Source: Gemmatimonadaceae bacterium (GTDB taxonomy: Bacteria; Gemmatimonadota; Gemmatimonadetes; Gemmatimonadales; Gemmatimonadaceae). From it: a DNA stretch of 64,000 nucleotides. The first letter of the stretch is position 1. Every line of letters starts with the position of its first letter. A program made the position numbers and the translations under genes. Shown piece by piece: positions 24,504 to 34,528 of this stretch. The notes under the pieces are model-generated. The model worked only from the letters and a program-made list of their open reading frames with translations, was not told the origin of the DNA and searched no databases. The DNA is taken from the NCBI GenBank assembly GCA_020852815.1, contig JADZAN010000015.1:185290-249289 (forward strand), given 5' to 3'.

Positions 24504-26450
24504 ATGCGCCTTCGGTTGATCGGCCTCACGCTCAGCTCGGCTGCGCTCGCCACGTCTGGTACCGCGCAAACGTTTTCACTCGATCACTTCGCGAACATCG
24601 CGCGCGTCTCCGACTTGCGCCTGGCGCCCGCGAGCGATCGCGCGGTCTTCGTCGTCGCCTGGCCCAACTACGAATCGAACGCCTTCGAGTCCGAGATCGT
24701 CGAGGTCGACCTGCGAACGCGGGTGCAACGCACGCTGACGCAGCGCAAGACGGCATCGTCGCCACGCTGGTCGCCGGACGGGGACCGCCTGGCTTTCCTC
24801 GCGGCCGTCGAGGGGAAGACACAACTGTTCGTGCTCCCCACGCGCGGCGGCGAAGCGGTGCAGGTCACGCGATCGCCCACGGGCGTCGGGAGTTTCGCCT
24901 GGCGACCGGACGGTCTGGGCTTCGCCTTCACCGCGGCTCCGTCACCGGCGTCGCGCGGCCGTTGGGACGACGCGTTCGAGGTGAATGGGAACGATTACCT
25001 CACCCTGGCCGCGCCGCGCACCGTCCATCTCTGGACGATTGCTGCCGACGGCGGAGCTGCAACGCGCGTGGCCGAGGGGGAGTGGTCGATCCCCTCCCTC
25101 TTTGCCACCGTGAGCTGGTCGGCCGATGGAAAGAAGCTGTACTTCACGCGACAGGAGTCACCGGGGACGCGCGAGTGGGAGCGGCGCGAGCTCTCCGTGG
25201 TCGACATCGCCACGGGGCGCATCACGCCGGTACCCGGTCTCGAGGACAAGCGCTGCGGCGCCGGCTGGCCGTCGCCCGATGGCAGCCGCCTGCTCGTCTC
25301 CTGCCCCGTCGACGGGCACGTGAAGAACCAGAGTGAACTCGCCGTCCTTTCATTGGATGGGGGGGTGTTCACGCGATTGACCGCTTCGCTCGATCGCAAC
25401 TTCTCGCGCGGCACATGGCGCGGCGATTCGCGTGCCGTCATTGCCGCCGCTCCGGACGGTACGGCGAGCGGTGTCTGGGAGCTGCCGCTGGGCGGCGCGC
25501 CGCGCCGTATCGATGTGGGACGCGTGGGCGTGAATGATCTCGACCTCACCGCCGACGGGTCGCTGGTCTTCATCGGAAGCGAGGCGCTGCGTCCGCCGGA
25601 ACTCTACCTGCTGCGCGCCGGTGCCAGCGTCCCGGAGCGCCTCACGAACATCCACGCGACCGTGGCCGCCTTGACGTTAGGCAAGGTGGAGGCCATGACA
25701 TGGAAGAGCGACGACGGGCTCCCGCTCTCGGGAATCCTCACCTTCCCGCCCGACTTCGACCCATCGCGCCGCTACCCGCTGCTGCTCAACATCCACGGCG
25801 GTCCGTGGGGTTCCTCGCGCGAGGTCTTCGCGGCGCGCAACCAGCTCCTCGCCGGCAAGGGGTTCGTCGTCTTCGAGCCGAACTACCGCGGGAGTGACAA
25901 CATGGGGAATGCGCTCTACTCGGCGGTCTATCGCGACCATGGCGCCGGCCCCGGGCGCGACGTGATGGCGGGGCTCGCCATCCTGAAGAAGCGCGCCTGG
26001 GTCGACACGACGCGCATCGGCGTCTCCGGCTGGTCGTACGGCGGCTACATGACTACGTGGCTCATTGGCCACTACACGGGATGGAAGGCGGCGATGGCCG
26101 GCGCCGCGGTCATCGATCTCGTCGACGACTACAACCTCAACGACCTGAGCCTCTATATCCGCGCCTACGGCGAGACGCTGTCCTTCCCCAAGGATCTCGC
26201 GCTCATGAAGGAGCAGTCGCCGATGACGTACGTCGACAACATGCGCACGCCGCTCCTTCTTCTCTCCAACACGGGCGACGTGCGCGTACCCGTGACGCAG
26301 TCGTACAAGCTCTACAACGCCCTCAAGGAGCGCGGGCGCGAGGTGCGCATGAAGCTGTGGCCGGTGGCCGGGCACTTCCCCGCCGACCCCTGGCGCGCCC
26401 GCGACATCGACCGCGAGTGGGCCGAGTTCTTCGTGCAACGCCTCAAGTAG
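24504..26450 (+). CDS. Exported S9 family peptidase (acylaminoacyl-peptidase/prolyl oligopeptidase-like)
   Basis: 648 residues: short signal peptide (ATSGTAQ), a TolB/WD40-like propeller to about residue 390, then the S9 catalytic domain. The triad is Ser511 in GWSYGGYM, Asp592 in NTGDVRVP and His624 in VAGHFP. It cleaves short peptides, probably removing N-terminal residues or acyl-amino acids. The ATG at 24504 was preferred over upstream in-frame codons because it starts the signal peptide. It is divergent from SusC across a 179-bp region. Confidence 0.92.
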   Translation: MRLRLIGLTLSSAALATSGTAQTFSLDHFANIARVSDLRLAPASDRAVFVVAWPNYESNAFESEIVEVDLRTRVQRTLTQRKTASSPRWSPDGDRLAFLAAVEGKTQLFVLPTRGGEAVQVTRSPTGVGSFAWRPDGLGFAFTAAPSPASRGRWDDAFEVNGNDYLTLAAPRTVHLWTIAADGGAATRVAEGEWSIPSLFATVSWSADGKKLYFTRQESPGTREWERRELSVVDIATGRITPVPGLEDKRCGAGWPSPDGSRLLVSCPVDGHVKNQSELAVLSLDGGVFTRLTASLDRNFSRGTWRGDSRAVIAAAPDGTASGVWELPLGGAPRRIDVGRVGVNDLDLTADGSLVFIGSEALRPPELYLLRAGASVPERLTNIHATVAALTLGKVEAMTWKSDDGLPLSGILTFPPDFDPSRRYPLLLNIHGGPWGSSREVFAARNQLLAGKGFVVFEPNYRGSDNMGNALYSAVYRDHGAGPGRDVMAGLAILKKRAWVDTTRIGVSGWSYGGYMTTWLIGHYTGWKAAMAGAAVIDLVDDYNLNDLSLYIRAYGETLSFPKDLALMKEQSPMTYVDNMRTPLLLLSNTGDVRVPVTQSYKLYNALKERGREVRMKLWPVAGHFPADPWRARDIDREWAEFFVQRLK

Positions 26451-26496
26451 GCGTCCCACGGGCGTTAGGCGTTGTCAGGCGTTCGTCAGGCGGTAT

Positions 26497-27852
26497 TCAC
26501 GTGGTCGGTGGCGTCGCCTCCTTCTTCACCACCACCCCGCCCTTGATCACCACCTTGACCCGCTCGAGTTCCGACACGTCCTTGAGCGGGTCGCCCTTCA
26601 CGGCGATGAGGTCGGCCCAGGCGCCAGGCTTGAGGACGCCGACCTTTCCCGGCGTGCCTAACAAGTCGGCGGCGTTCACCGTCGCCGCCTGGATGGCCTG
26701 CATCGGCGTCATCCCCCACTCCACCATCTTCGCGAACTGCTTCCCGTTCATCCCGTGCGGGTAGACGCCGGCGTCGGTCCCGTACGCCATTTTCACCCCG
26801 CCCTGCACCGCCTTGCGAAAGTTCTCGCGCTGCGTGCGCCCAACCATCCGCTCCTTGTCGAGGATCTTCTGCGGATAGCCAAGCTTCTGGTATTCGCTCA
26901 GGATCCAGTCGTCGTTGTAGACATCCATCACGAGGTAGGTCCCCTTCTCCTTCGCCAGGCGGATCCCCTCGTCGTCGATGAACGACGCGTGCTCGACGGA
27001 TGCCACGCCGGCGCGAATGGCGCGCTTGATCCCCTCGGCGCCGTGGGCGTGCGCCATCACGCGCTTTCCCCACATCGACGCCTCGTCGACCACCGCTTTC
27101 ATCTCCGCCTGCGAGTACTGCGGCGCCCCGACCGACTCCTCTTCGCTCAGGACGCCGGCGGTGGCGATGAGCTTGACCTGATCGGCGCCCATCTTCACTT
27201 CCTGGCGAATGAGCTTGCGGATCTCGGCTTCGCCGTCGGCGATCCCCGACATCCCTCCCATCTTCAGGTAGGGGGAGAAGCCGCTCATGTCGCCGTGTCC
27301 GCCGGTGGCACCAACGGTGAGCGTGGCGGCGTGGATGCGCGGCCCCGGGATCTCGCCGCGATTGATCGCGTTGCGCAGGGCAATGTCGATGAGTTCCGCG
27401 GCGCCGGCATCGCGGATCGTGGTAAAGCCGGCGTCGAGCGTGCGCCTGGCGTAGACGTGCGCCGTCACCGCCGCATCGATCGGCGAACGGCGGAACATGT
27501 CGTCGTAGTAGTTCTCGCTGGGCTGCGACGTCACGTGCGTGTGCATGTCGAGGAGGCCAGGGAGGATCGTCTGGTTCCCCAGGTCGACGACCGCCGTGCC
27601 CGCGGGAATGGCCAGCGCGCTCCCCACGGCGGTCACCGTGTCCCCCTCGATGAGGATGACGGGATTGGCCACGACCGTCCCCTTCTCGGGATCGATCATG
27701 CGCGCGGCCTTCACGGCCAGGCGCCGCGGCGGCTGCGACTTCGCCGCGGCTTGCGCCGCCGCGAGCTGCAACGGCAGGGCGAGGGCGAGCAGCGGCGCCA
27801 GCCGCGAACGAAGCAGGGAGGCCACGAGCAAGCCGCGTGCAGTCATGCGCAT
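26497..27852 (-). CDS. Exported metal-dependent amidohydrolase (Xaa-Pro dipeptidase/imidazolonepropionase-like)
   Basis: 451 residues with a signal peptide. Binuclear metal ligands of the amidohydrolase superfamily are all visible: H104 and H106 in MHTH, the carboxylated-lysine candidate K227 in VKLIATAG, H270 in MAHAHG, H288 in EHAS and D360 in GTDAG. Characterised relatives hydrolyse Xaa-Pro or N-acyl dipeptides. It begins 35 nt after the stop of the propeller-amidohydrolase gene on the same strand, so the two are probably one operon. The Met at 27852 starts the signal peptide; the frame is open 28 codons further upstream, inside the preceding gene's end. Confidence 0.92.
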   Translation of the reverse strand: MRMTARGLLVASLLRSRLAPLLALALPLQLAAAQAAAKSQPPRRLAVKAARMIDPEKGTVVANPVILIEGDTVTAVGSALAIPAGTAVVDLGNQTILPGLLDMHTHVTSQPSENYYDDMFRRSPIDAAVTAHVYARRTLDAGFTTIRDAGAAELIDIALRNAINRGEIPGPRIHAATLTVGATGGHGDMSGFSPYLKMGGMSGIADGEAEIRKLIRQEVKMGADQVKLIATAGVLSEEESVGAPQYSQAEMKAVVDEASMWGKRVMAHAHGAEGIKRAIRAGVASVEHASFIDDEGIRLAKEKGTYLVMDVYNDDWILSEYQKLGYPQKILDKERMVGRTQRENFRKAVQGGVKMAYGTDAGVYPHGMNGKQFAKMVEWGMTPMQAIQAATVNAADLLGTPGKVGVLKPGAWADLIAVKGDPLKDVSELERVKVVIKGGVVVKKEATPPTT

Positions 27853-27887
27853 ACCACGTCCTGAAGAAGGCAACGGAAGATCGAAGG

Positions 27888-30800
27888 TTAGCGCGAGCCG
27901 GCCCCGGCGGGGGTCGCATCGTGCGTCATCCACCACTGCCTGGGGAGCGGGCGCTGGCGCGGCCAGACCTCGGCCAGCGAGTCGCCGTCGTACAGTCGCC
28001 CGTTCTTCATCACGTAGCGGATGGTGTTGGTGTTCCTGATGTCATCGAGCGGGTTGCCATCGAGCACGAGGAGGTCGGCGAGCTTCCCGCTCTCCAGCGA
28101 CCCCAGGTGCTGCTGCAGCCCGATCGACTCGGCGCCATAGATCGTCGCCACGCGCAGGACGTCCATCGCCTTCATCCCGCCGCTGGCGATGCTCCACAGC
28201 TCCCAGTGCACGCCGAGGCCTTGCAGCTGACCGTGCCCGCCGAGCCCGACGCGTCCCCCGGCCTCGACGAGCTTCCTGGCCTGTTCGGCGAAGAGCTTGA
28301 ACGAGTATTCGCTGTCGCGGAACCACTGCGGGCGCCGCAGGCCGCGGCGTTCGAGCTCGGAGAACGGGGTGAAGCGGGTGAGCTTGGCGTCGGCGAGGAT
28401 GTCGTAGTGCTCGTACCACCAGTTCTCCGCCCACGGGCCGCCGTACTCCACCAGGAGCGTGGGGGTCCACGTCGTCCCGCTGCGGGCAAAGAGCTGCAAC
28501 GCATCCTTGTAGAGGGGGGCGATGGGGAGCGTGTGCTCGATCCCGGCGTAGCCGTCCATCGCCTCGGTCATGTTCTTCTTGAAGTCGAGCCCACCTTCCA
28601 GCGTCGGCGTGATCTTCTGCTCGCGCGCCGCCATGGCGATCCATTGCCGCTGGCGGCGGTCGCCGGCCTGGTACTGCTTGATTGTCTCGGTGAGGTAGAA
28701 CTCCGAGTAGCGCGTCATCACCTCGCGTGCGTCGTCGGCGCTGGCGACGTTGTCGTAGGCGAATATCCCGGGGCCGGTGGCGTAGATGCGCGGGCCGATG
28801 ATCTGTCCCACCTCGACCGCATCGCCGTAGGTGACCACGTCCGACTGCGACGTCTGCGGATCGCGCGTGGTGGTGACGCCGTAGGCGAGGTTGACCGTGT
28901 ACATGTACGGTTGCGGCGAGTGGACGCCCCACTGCGGCCACATGTGGGCGTGCACGTCGACCAACCCGGGCATGATCGTCTTCCCGGCGACGTCGATCGT
29001 GCGCGCGCCGGCGGGGATCGTCACCGAACCCTGGGCACCGATGGCGGCAATTCGGTTGTTGGTGATGACGACGTCGCCGCGGGCGATGACCTCATCGCCG
29101 CGCATCGTGATGAGGCGCGCCCCGCGGAGGACGACCGTACCTGACGGGCGATCCTTGGGCGCGGTGATGACGATGTCGGTGCGCGCGGGTTCATACAGCG
29201 GCTTGACGGCGGCGGTGGCGCCGCGTGCGTCCGGGCGCCCTTCGGGGCGTGGTGGCGCCTTGGCCGCCGAGTCGGCGGCGAGCGAGTCGGCGCGCGCGAG
29301 GTCATACTGGAAGAAGGTCTTGCCTAACGAATAGAAGATGCCGCGGGAGTCACCGGTCCAGCCGGCGAACTCGCCGCCCAGGCGCGACAGGCGGCGGAAG
29401 GGGAGCGCGCCCCCCGCCGGCTGCTGCACCGAGACGGTCGGCGTGGCGCCGCCGGTCATGGGGAGCGGGACGACGAAGAGCTTGTTGTCGACCACGGCGA
29501 GGGCGCGCATCCCGTCGGGGGATGGAATGAGGTCTTGCGCCTGTCGGGGCTGCGCGTTGGGTCCGCCGCCGGGGGCGGCGAAGCCGGTCACCTTGAGGTG
29601 TGCGCGCCGGTCGGTGCCGTCCCAGCGCATCGAGACGAGTCCATCGCTCGCCTCATAGATCCAGATGCGCGAGGAATCGCGCGTGAAGGCCGGGCGATTG
29701 GCGTTGGTGAGCGTCGTGATGTAGGTCGCGGCCCCACCGGTGGCCGGGATCCAGACCAGGTCGGTGATCACCAGCTTGGGGTTGATCTCGTCGTTGACGA
29801 TCGCGCGTTGCGTGCGGGGCGCGCGTGCGGCGACGAGGCGCGCACCGTTGGGTGCATACATCAGGTCGTCGTAGTACGCCGTCTGCGTGGTGAGCTTCTC
29901 CGGCCGGCCGCCGTCAGGCGCAACGCGCCAGATATCGCCGCCGTCCTCGGTCCACGTCACGTAGGCGATGTACTTCCCGTCGGGCGACCAGGTGGGCGAG
30001 TGCTCGCCGTCGGTGGAAGTGGTCAGGCGCCGCGGCTTGCCGTTGGGGAGATCCATGATCCACAACCGGTCGAGCGCCGAGAAGGCGAGTCGCTTCCCGT
30101 CGGGCGAAGGGCGCGCGCCGCGGACCTGGCGCACGGTGAGCACGGAGTCGTCCAACGGATACTCGAAGCGCACCAGTTCGCCGATCATCTGGTTCACTTC
30201 GGCGGTGAACGGGATGTTTGCCTGCTGGCCGCTGGCGACGTCGAGACGCCAGAGCTTTCCGTGGTGGGCGAGGACGATCCCCTTCGAATCGGGGGTCCAC
30301 GAGTAGCCGGGGAGGAGGTCGCGCGAGCCGCGCGATTCGATATCGTCGCGCTGGATATCGTGGGCCAGCCAGCGTTCGTCGCCGGTGGCGAGGTCGCGGA
30401 GCTTGAGTCCGGTCACCGCCATCTGCCGCGAGGCGTAGGCGAGCCACTTTCCGTCGGGGCTCACAGCGGGGCGGAAGCCGGTGCCGAGGTTGAGCGTGCG
30501 CGTGGCGACGCGTCCCGTCTCGCGGTCGTACATCACGACCTGCGTGGAGCCCATCATCTGGTTGTAGCCGGCGGGGCCGGTGCGGGCGCTGGCGTAGATG
30601 TAGCGTCCGTCGGGCGCAACGGCGGCGCCCATGAAGTTGGCCGGGGCCGTGCCGCCGCCGGGGCCGCCGCCGGTGGCCGGTGGCGTCTGCCCCGTCAGCC
30701 GCAATCCGCTCCCGCCGTCCTTGTGATACAGCCAGAGGTCGTTGCTGCGCGAGACGACGATGTACGCCCCGTCGGGCGTCCAGTCGGGAGAGACGTACGC

Positions 30801-31226
30801 CATCCCCGTCCCCCGCGTGAGCGCCCGAAGGTTCTTTCCGTCGGGGTCGATGAGGTAGAGGTTCTCGCTCCCCGAGCGATCGCTGACGAAGACGATCGCG
30901 CGCCCATCCGGCGACCAGCGCGGCTGCCCGTCGAAGCCGGAGCCACTCGTTATGCGCGTCGCCGCGCCGCCGCCGGCCGGGAGCGTATAGAGATCGCCCA
31001 GGAGATCGAGAACGATCGTCCGCCCGTCGGGCGAGAGGTCGAGCGAGAGCCAAGTCCCTTCGTCGGTGGTGAAGGAGAGTGGGCGAGTGGGAATGAGCGG
31101 AAGGTCCGACTCGGGGGCGGTGCGGCGCGTGGAGTCGGGGGCGCCCTGTGCGAGGGCGCCGGCGGCGAGCGCCGAGAGCAGCGCGAGGGCAAACGTGGGA
31201 CGGGCGAAGGCGGGGAGGCGCAGCAT
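27888..31226 (-). CDS. TolB-like propeller fused to amidohydrolase, exported
   Basis: 1112 residues: signal peptide (AAGALAQG), a WD40/TolB-type propeller with repeated WSPDGxxIxF motifs to about residue 690, then an amidohydrolase domain with H-x-H in GLVDVHAHMW, a His in GIEHTL and the C-terminal SGKLADLLVLDGNPL. Where the last metal ligand Asp is normally found it has GLGGHGQLQG; the partial gene at the window start has a His-Gly there as well. The propeller may restrict access to small peptides, as in tricorn and S9 proteases; that is an inference. Probably co-transcribed with the downstream amidohydrolase. Confidence 0.92.
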   Translation of the reverse strand: MLRLPAFARPTFALALLSALAAGALAQGAPDSTRRTAPESDLPLIPTRPLSFTTDEGTWLSLDLSPDGRTIVLDLLGDLYTLPAGGGAATRITSGSGFDGQPRWSPDGRAIVFVSDRSGSENLYLIDPDGKNLRALTRGTGMAYVSPDWTPDGAYIVVSRSNDLWLYHKDGGSGLRLTGQTPPATGGGPGGGTAPANFMGAAVAPDGRYIYASARTGPAGYNQMMGSTQVVMYDRETGRVATRTLNLGTGFRPAVSPDGKWLAYASRQMAVTGLKLRDLATGDERWLAHDIQRDDIESRGSRDLLPGYSWTPDSKGIVLAHHGKLWRLDVASGQQANIPFTAEVNQMIGELVRFEYPLDDSVLTVRQVRGARPSPDGKRLAFSALDRLWIMDLPNGKPRRLTTSTDGEHSPTWSPDGKYIAYVTWTEDGGDIWRVAPDGGRPEKLTTQTAYYDDLMYAPNGARLVAARAPRTQRAIVNDEINPKLVITDLVWIPATGGAATYITTLTNANRPAFTRDSSRIWIYEASDGLVSMRWDGTDRRAHLKVTGFAAPGGGPNAQPRQAQDLIPSPDGMRALAVVDNKLFVVPLPMTGGATPTVSVQQPAGGALPFRRLSRLGGEFAGWTGDSRGIFYSLGKTFFQYDLARADSLAADSAAKAPPRPEGRPDARGATAAVKPLYEPARTDIVITAPKDRPSGTVVLRGARLITMRGDEVIARGDVVITNNRIAAIGAQGSVTIPAGARTIDVAGKTIMPGLVDVHAHMWPQWGVHSPQPYMYTVNLAYGVTTTRDPQTSQSDVVTYGDAVEVGQIIGPRIYATGPGIFAYDNVASADDAREVMTRYSEFYLTETIKQYQAGDRRQRQWIAMAAREQKITPTLEGGLDFKKNMTEAMDGYAGIEHTLPIAPLYKDALQLFARSGTTWTPTLLVEYGGPWAENWWYEHYDILADAKLTRFTPFSELERRGLRRPQWFRDSEYSFKLFAEQARKLVEAGGRVGLGGHGQLQGLGVHWELWSIASGGMKAMDVLRVATIYGAESIGLQQHLGSLESGKLADLLVLDGNPLDDIRNTNTIRYVMKNGRLYDGDSLAEVWPRQRPLPRQWWMTHDATPAGAGSR

Positions 31227-31315
31227 GGTCGCTCCTGGGCGGCGGTCGTGTGCAACGCCCGCTGACTTATGCGGCGCTCCGGCGCGCGGCAAGGGGCCTC
31301 GCCGCGTTCAAGGCG

Positions 31316-32016
31316 CGAGAGAGGGAGCGAGCGGGGGCCCACCTTCCCAGCGAAAGCTGGGACCCATTTGCCGCTGCACCGTGCACGACCGGCGGCTCTC
31401 GGGCGCGAAAGATCGGTGTCACACGAAGCCGCGAACGCGCAACGGGGGGGAGCGAGCATGCGAGCATCGCGCCCCCACCTTCCCAGCGAAAGCTGGGACC
31501 CATTTGCCGGTGCACCGTGCACGACCAGTGGCTCCCGGGCGAGAAAGATCGGTGTCACACGAAGCCGCGAACGCGCAACGGGGGGGGAGCGAGCATGCGA
31601 GCATCGCGCCCCCCCTTCCCAGCGAAAGCTGGGACCCATTTGCCGCTGCACCGTGCACGACCAGTGGCTCCCGGGCGGGAAAGATCGGTGTCACACGAAG
31701 GCACGAAGCCCCCGCGCCCCTTCCCAGCGAAAGCTGGGACCCATTTGCCGCTGCACCGTGCACGACCAGTGGCTCCCGGCCGAGAAAGATCGGTGTCACA
31801 CGAAGGCACGAAGCCGCACCCCCCCTTCCCAGCGAAAGCTGGGACCCATTTGCCGGTACGCCGTGCACTGGCGGTGGCTTTCGGGAGAGAAAGCTCGGTC
31901 TCCCGCGAAGCCGCAAAGACGCCAAAGGCGGGGGCGCGCAGGCGAGCGGCGCGCTCGCCAGCGCAACGCCCCCCGTCCCAGCGAAAGCTGGGACCCATCT
32001 CCCGGCGCGCCGCGCA
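31316..32016. repeat. Tandem array of a hairpin-containing repeat, six units
   Basis: Each unit holds CCCAGC-GAAA-GCTGGG, a 6-bp stem with a GNRA-type loop, at 31346, 31482, 31618, 31723, 31828 and 31977, so the spacings are 136, 136, 105, 105 and 149 bp. The rest of the unit is also conserved: ACCCATTTGCCG, a GTGCAC core, GGCTCCCGGG and AGATCGGTGTCACACGAAG. The 136-bp units carry an extra G-rich insert with GCATGCGAGCAT. The sixth unit is diverged. Open frames cross the array on both strands, but the spacings are not all multiples of three, so no protein is called. It separates two minus-strand gene groups. Confidence 0.93.
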
Positions 32017-32057
32017 CGAGCGCTCGGCAGCGCGCCCCGCACCCCGCCCATGCTCCG

Positions 32058-32627
32058 TTAGCTGCAACTCCACCGATGCAGCGCAGCCGCGTGATAGCGG
32101 TCGATGAGCCACCGTTGGCCCTCGCGCACGAAGACGATCGTCTCCAGAAAGTCGGCCTGGCAGCGTTTGCCATCGCCACCGGTCGACTCCTCGTGGTTCC
32201 TGAGCGTGGTCCAGGCCACGTTGCCGTTGAGGCGCGTGCGGAAGTCGCTGAACGATGCGGTCCACCGGGTTCCCGCCCCTTCCCTGAGGCGGGCGGCCAA
32301 TTGGGGGCCCGTCAGCGGCAACGTGTCCTCGAGCAGGAGGAAGTCACGCGTGAGCGGGGCGAGGGTTCCCGCGGAGTCGGCGCCCTGCATGGCGACGTAC
32401 CACCGGTCCAGCACGGCGCGGATCGCCGCCTCGTCGGCGGCTGGATCAGTGGCCGGCGGTGCGTCGGCGCGAATTGCGGCTGGCGCCGCGCCGACGGTCG
32501 CTTCGCCCGTGACGCGCGCATCCCCCGCGCCGGGCACGGCACCCGGCCCGCAGGCGGCGACCGCAACGGCGACGGTGGCCGCGAGAAGCACCAACCGGAA
32601 CGTTGAGCGGCGAAAGACGCCTGTCAT
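32058..32627 (-). CDS. NTF2-like (DUF4440-type) lipoprotein
   Basis: 189 residues: signal peptide with lipobox ending in Cys (AVAAC), an Ala/Pro-rich linker to about residue 60, then one NTF2/SnoaL-like alpha+beta domain (DEAAIRAVLDRWYVAMQGAD... ending in WLIDRYH). The reaction, if any, is unknown; many such proteins only bind small ligands. Its ATG overlaps the stop of the upstream CocE-type hydrolase by 4 nt. Confidence 0.8.
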   Translation of the reverse strand: MTGVFRRSTFRLVLLAATVAVAVAACGPGAVPGAGDARVTGEATVGAAPAAIRADAPPATDPAADEAAIRAVLDRWYVAMQGADSAGTLAPLTRDFLLLEDTLPLTGPQLAARLREGAGTRWTASFSDFRTRLNGNVAWTTLRNHEESTGGDGKRCQADFLETIVFVREGQRWLIDRYHAAALHRWSCS

Positions 32628-34528
32628 GGCACAACCTGTGGTGGAAGGACGCGCACCTCGATGCGCGAGGGGTAGCCCGCACTCCGGTACACGCGCTGCG
32701 TCGCCGCACGGAAGTCGCTCGCCTTGGCCTTGTAGATGTCGACGAAGGTCTGCGGGTTCCGGTCGACCAGGGGGAACCAGCTCCCTTGCACCTGCACCAC
32801 CATGCGGTGTCCCCGGCGGAATGTATGGAAGACGTCGGGCATCTCGAAGTCGAGGCGCGTGACCCGCCCGGGGACGAGCGGCTCGGGCTTGGAGAGCGAG
32901 TGGCGGAACTTCGCACGCACCACGTCGCCGCGCACCAACTCCTGGAAGCCGTCAGGATGCACGTCGATGAGCTTCACCACCCAGTCGCCGTCGGTCCCGG
33001 TGGTCGTCACGTGGAGCGACGGCTTCACCGGGCCGGCGATGGTGAGGTCTTCCGTCAAGACCTCGCCACGGTATGTCACCACATCGGGGCGCGACTCGGC
33101 GAATCGTTGGTCCTTCGCCATGTAGTCGTGGTCCATGTCGGTGCTCGGCGCGCCCGCGAAGGGGACCGGGCGTGCGGGATCGCTGACCCACTGGTCGTAG
33201 GACGGCGCTTGCGTTGCGGCTGGCGGCTCCATCGCGATCGTGTTGCCCGCCCCCAGGTACAGCGACCGCGCCCCGCCTTCGCGCGGCGGCCACTGGTCGA
33301 AGGTGCGCCACCGATTGGTCCCGGTCTCGAAGACCCACGCCTTGGGATGTGTCCCCATCCCGCTCCCCTTGAGGTGCCCCTCGAAGAACGGCGTGAGGAT
33401 CTCGCGCTGGTACCGGTCCGAGCTGGGCGCGCCAAACGACAGGTCGCCCACCTTGCTCCCCGAGTCGCGCGCCCACTGACCGTGGTACCACGGGCCGAGG
33501 ACGACGGCGTTGTCGGTGGCAAGACTCTGCCGCTCGATGGCGAGGTACAGGTGCAACGCGCCGTAGAAGTTGTTGGCGTCGTACCAGCCGCCTACGGTGA
33601 GCACCGCCGGCTTCACCCGCTTCACGTGCGGGAGGATGTTGCGCGCCTTCCAGAACGCGTCGTACGTCCCGTGGCGCATCATGTCGCTCCATCCGGGGAC
33701 GGAGTCCTTGAACCAGCGTTGCTCTGCCGTGGCCAGCGGCCCCATGTCGAGGAAGAAGCGGTAACCGTCGGCCGTCCCGAAGTCGAACGGCTTCCCGCAC
33801 GACATCGACGTCCCCGCCCCCTTCTTCCCGCACATCGCCATGAAGTTGAAGGTCGAGGCGAGGAGGAAGGCGCCGTTGTGGTGCGTGTCGTCGCCGGCGA
33901 ACCAGTCCGTTTGAGGGGCCTGCGGCGACACCGCCTTGAGCGCGGGGTGCGCGTCGAGCATCCCGGCAGCCGCAAAGAAGCCGCCGTACGAAATTCCCCA
34001 CAACCCCACGCGCCCATTGTTGCGCTCGACGTGCGTCACCAGCCAGTCGATGGTGTCGTACGTGTCGGTGCTCTCGTCCACGTCGCGCGCTCCGCGCTTG
34101 ACCGCCTTGTGCGGCGTCATGTGGACAAAGCGCCCCTCGGACCGGTAGCGCCCGCGCACATCCTGCGTGACAAAGGTGTACCCCAACGCTGCGAAGCCGG
34201 GGCCGGGCCCCAGGTAGCGCGCATAGCGCGCCTCGCCATAGGGCTGCGCGCTGTACGGCGTGCGCGTGAGGAGGATGGGATACGACTTCGAGCTGTCGCG
34301 CGGCGTGTAGATCGCGGTGAAGAGCCGGACGCCGTCACGCATCGGGATCATCACCTCGCGCTTGGCGTAGTGCGCGCGCAGCCACGCGGTGTCGGGCCAG
34401 GCCAGCGATTGCGCCGCGACGGAGGCCAGCGGCAGCACCACCGCCAGCAGCAACACGATGGCCGGGGCACGACGCCGCCGAGTTACGCGCACCATGCCTC
34501 TCATCATGCGGCTCATCGTGTGGCTCAT
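32624..34528 (-). CDS. Exported CocE/NonD family hydrolase (X-Pro dipeptidyl-peptidase S15-like)
   Basis: 634 residues with a signal peptide (VASVAAQ type, about residue 40), an alpha/beta-hydrolase domain and a C-terminal jelly-roll (PepX_C). The likely triad is Ser180 in GISYGG, Asp317 in GGWYDANN and His349 in GPWYHG. Family members hydrolyse acyl esters, amides of alpha-amino acids or X-Pro peptides. The start overlaps the upstream serine hydrolase's stop by 4 nt, and the stop overlaps the next start by 4 nt, so this is the middle of a three-gene coupled operon. Confidence 0.92.
   Translation of the reverse strand: MSHTMSRMMRGMVRVTRRRRAPAIVLLLAVVLPLASVAAQSLAWPDTAWLRAHYAKREVMIPMRDGVRLFTAIYTPRDSSKSYPILLTRTPYSAQPYGEARYARYLGPGPGFAALGYTFVTQDVRGRYRSEGRFVHMTPHKAVKRGARDVDESTDTYDTIDWLVTHVERNNGRVGLWGISYGGFFAAAGMLDAHPALKAVSPQAPQTDWFAGDDTHHNGAFLLASTFNFMAMCGKKGAGTSMSCGKPFDFGTADGYRFFLDMGPLATAEQRWFKDSVPGWSDMMRHGTYDAFWKARNILPHVKRVKPAVLTVGGWYDANNFYGALHLYLAIERQSLATDNAVVLGPWYHGQWARDSGSKVGDLSFGAPSSDRYQREILTPFFEGHLKGSGMGTHPKAWVFETGTNRWRTFDQWPPREGGARSLYLGAGNTIAMEPPAATQAPSYDQWVSDPARPVPFAGAPSTDMDHDYMAKDQRFAESRPDVVTYRGEVLTEDLTIAGPVKPSLHVTTTGTDGDWVVKLIDVHPDGFQELVRGDVVRAKFRHSLSKPEPLVPGRVTRLDFEMPDVFHTFRRGHRMVVQVQGSWFPLVDRNPQTFVDIYKAKASDFRAATQRVYRSAGYPSRIEVRVLPPQVVP

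Noticed and set aside
26451..26496. Terminator between convergent S9 peptidase and amidohydrolase genes
   Set aside because: The 46-bp gap holds only imperfect direct repeats of AGGCGTT; no stable inverted repeat was found.
31316..32016. Possible CRISPR array
   Set aside because: Units of 105-149 bp are conserved along nearly their whole length; there are no short repeats with unique spacers and no cas genes.
31066..32606. Several long open frames (up to 445 codons) crossing the tandem array on both strands
   Set aside because: They arise because the G/C-rich repeat lacks stop codons. The unit spacings (136, 149 bp) are not multiples of three, so the encoded repeats change frame, and no start site or family similarity is visible.
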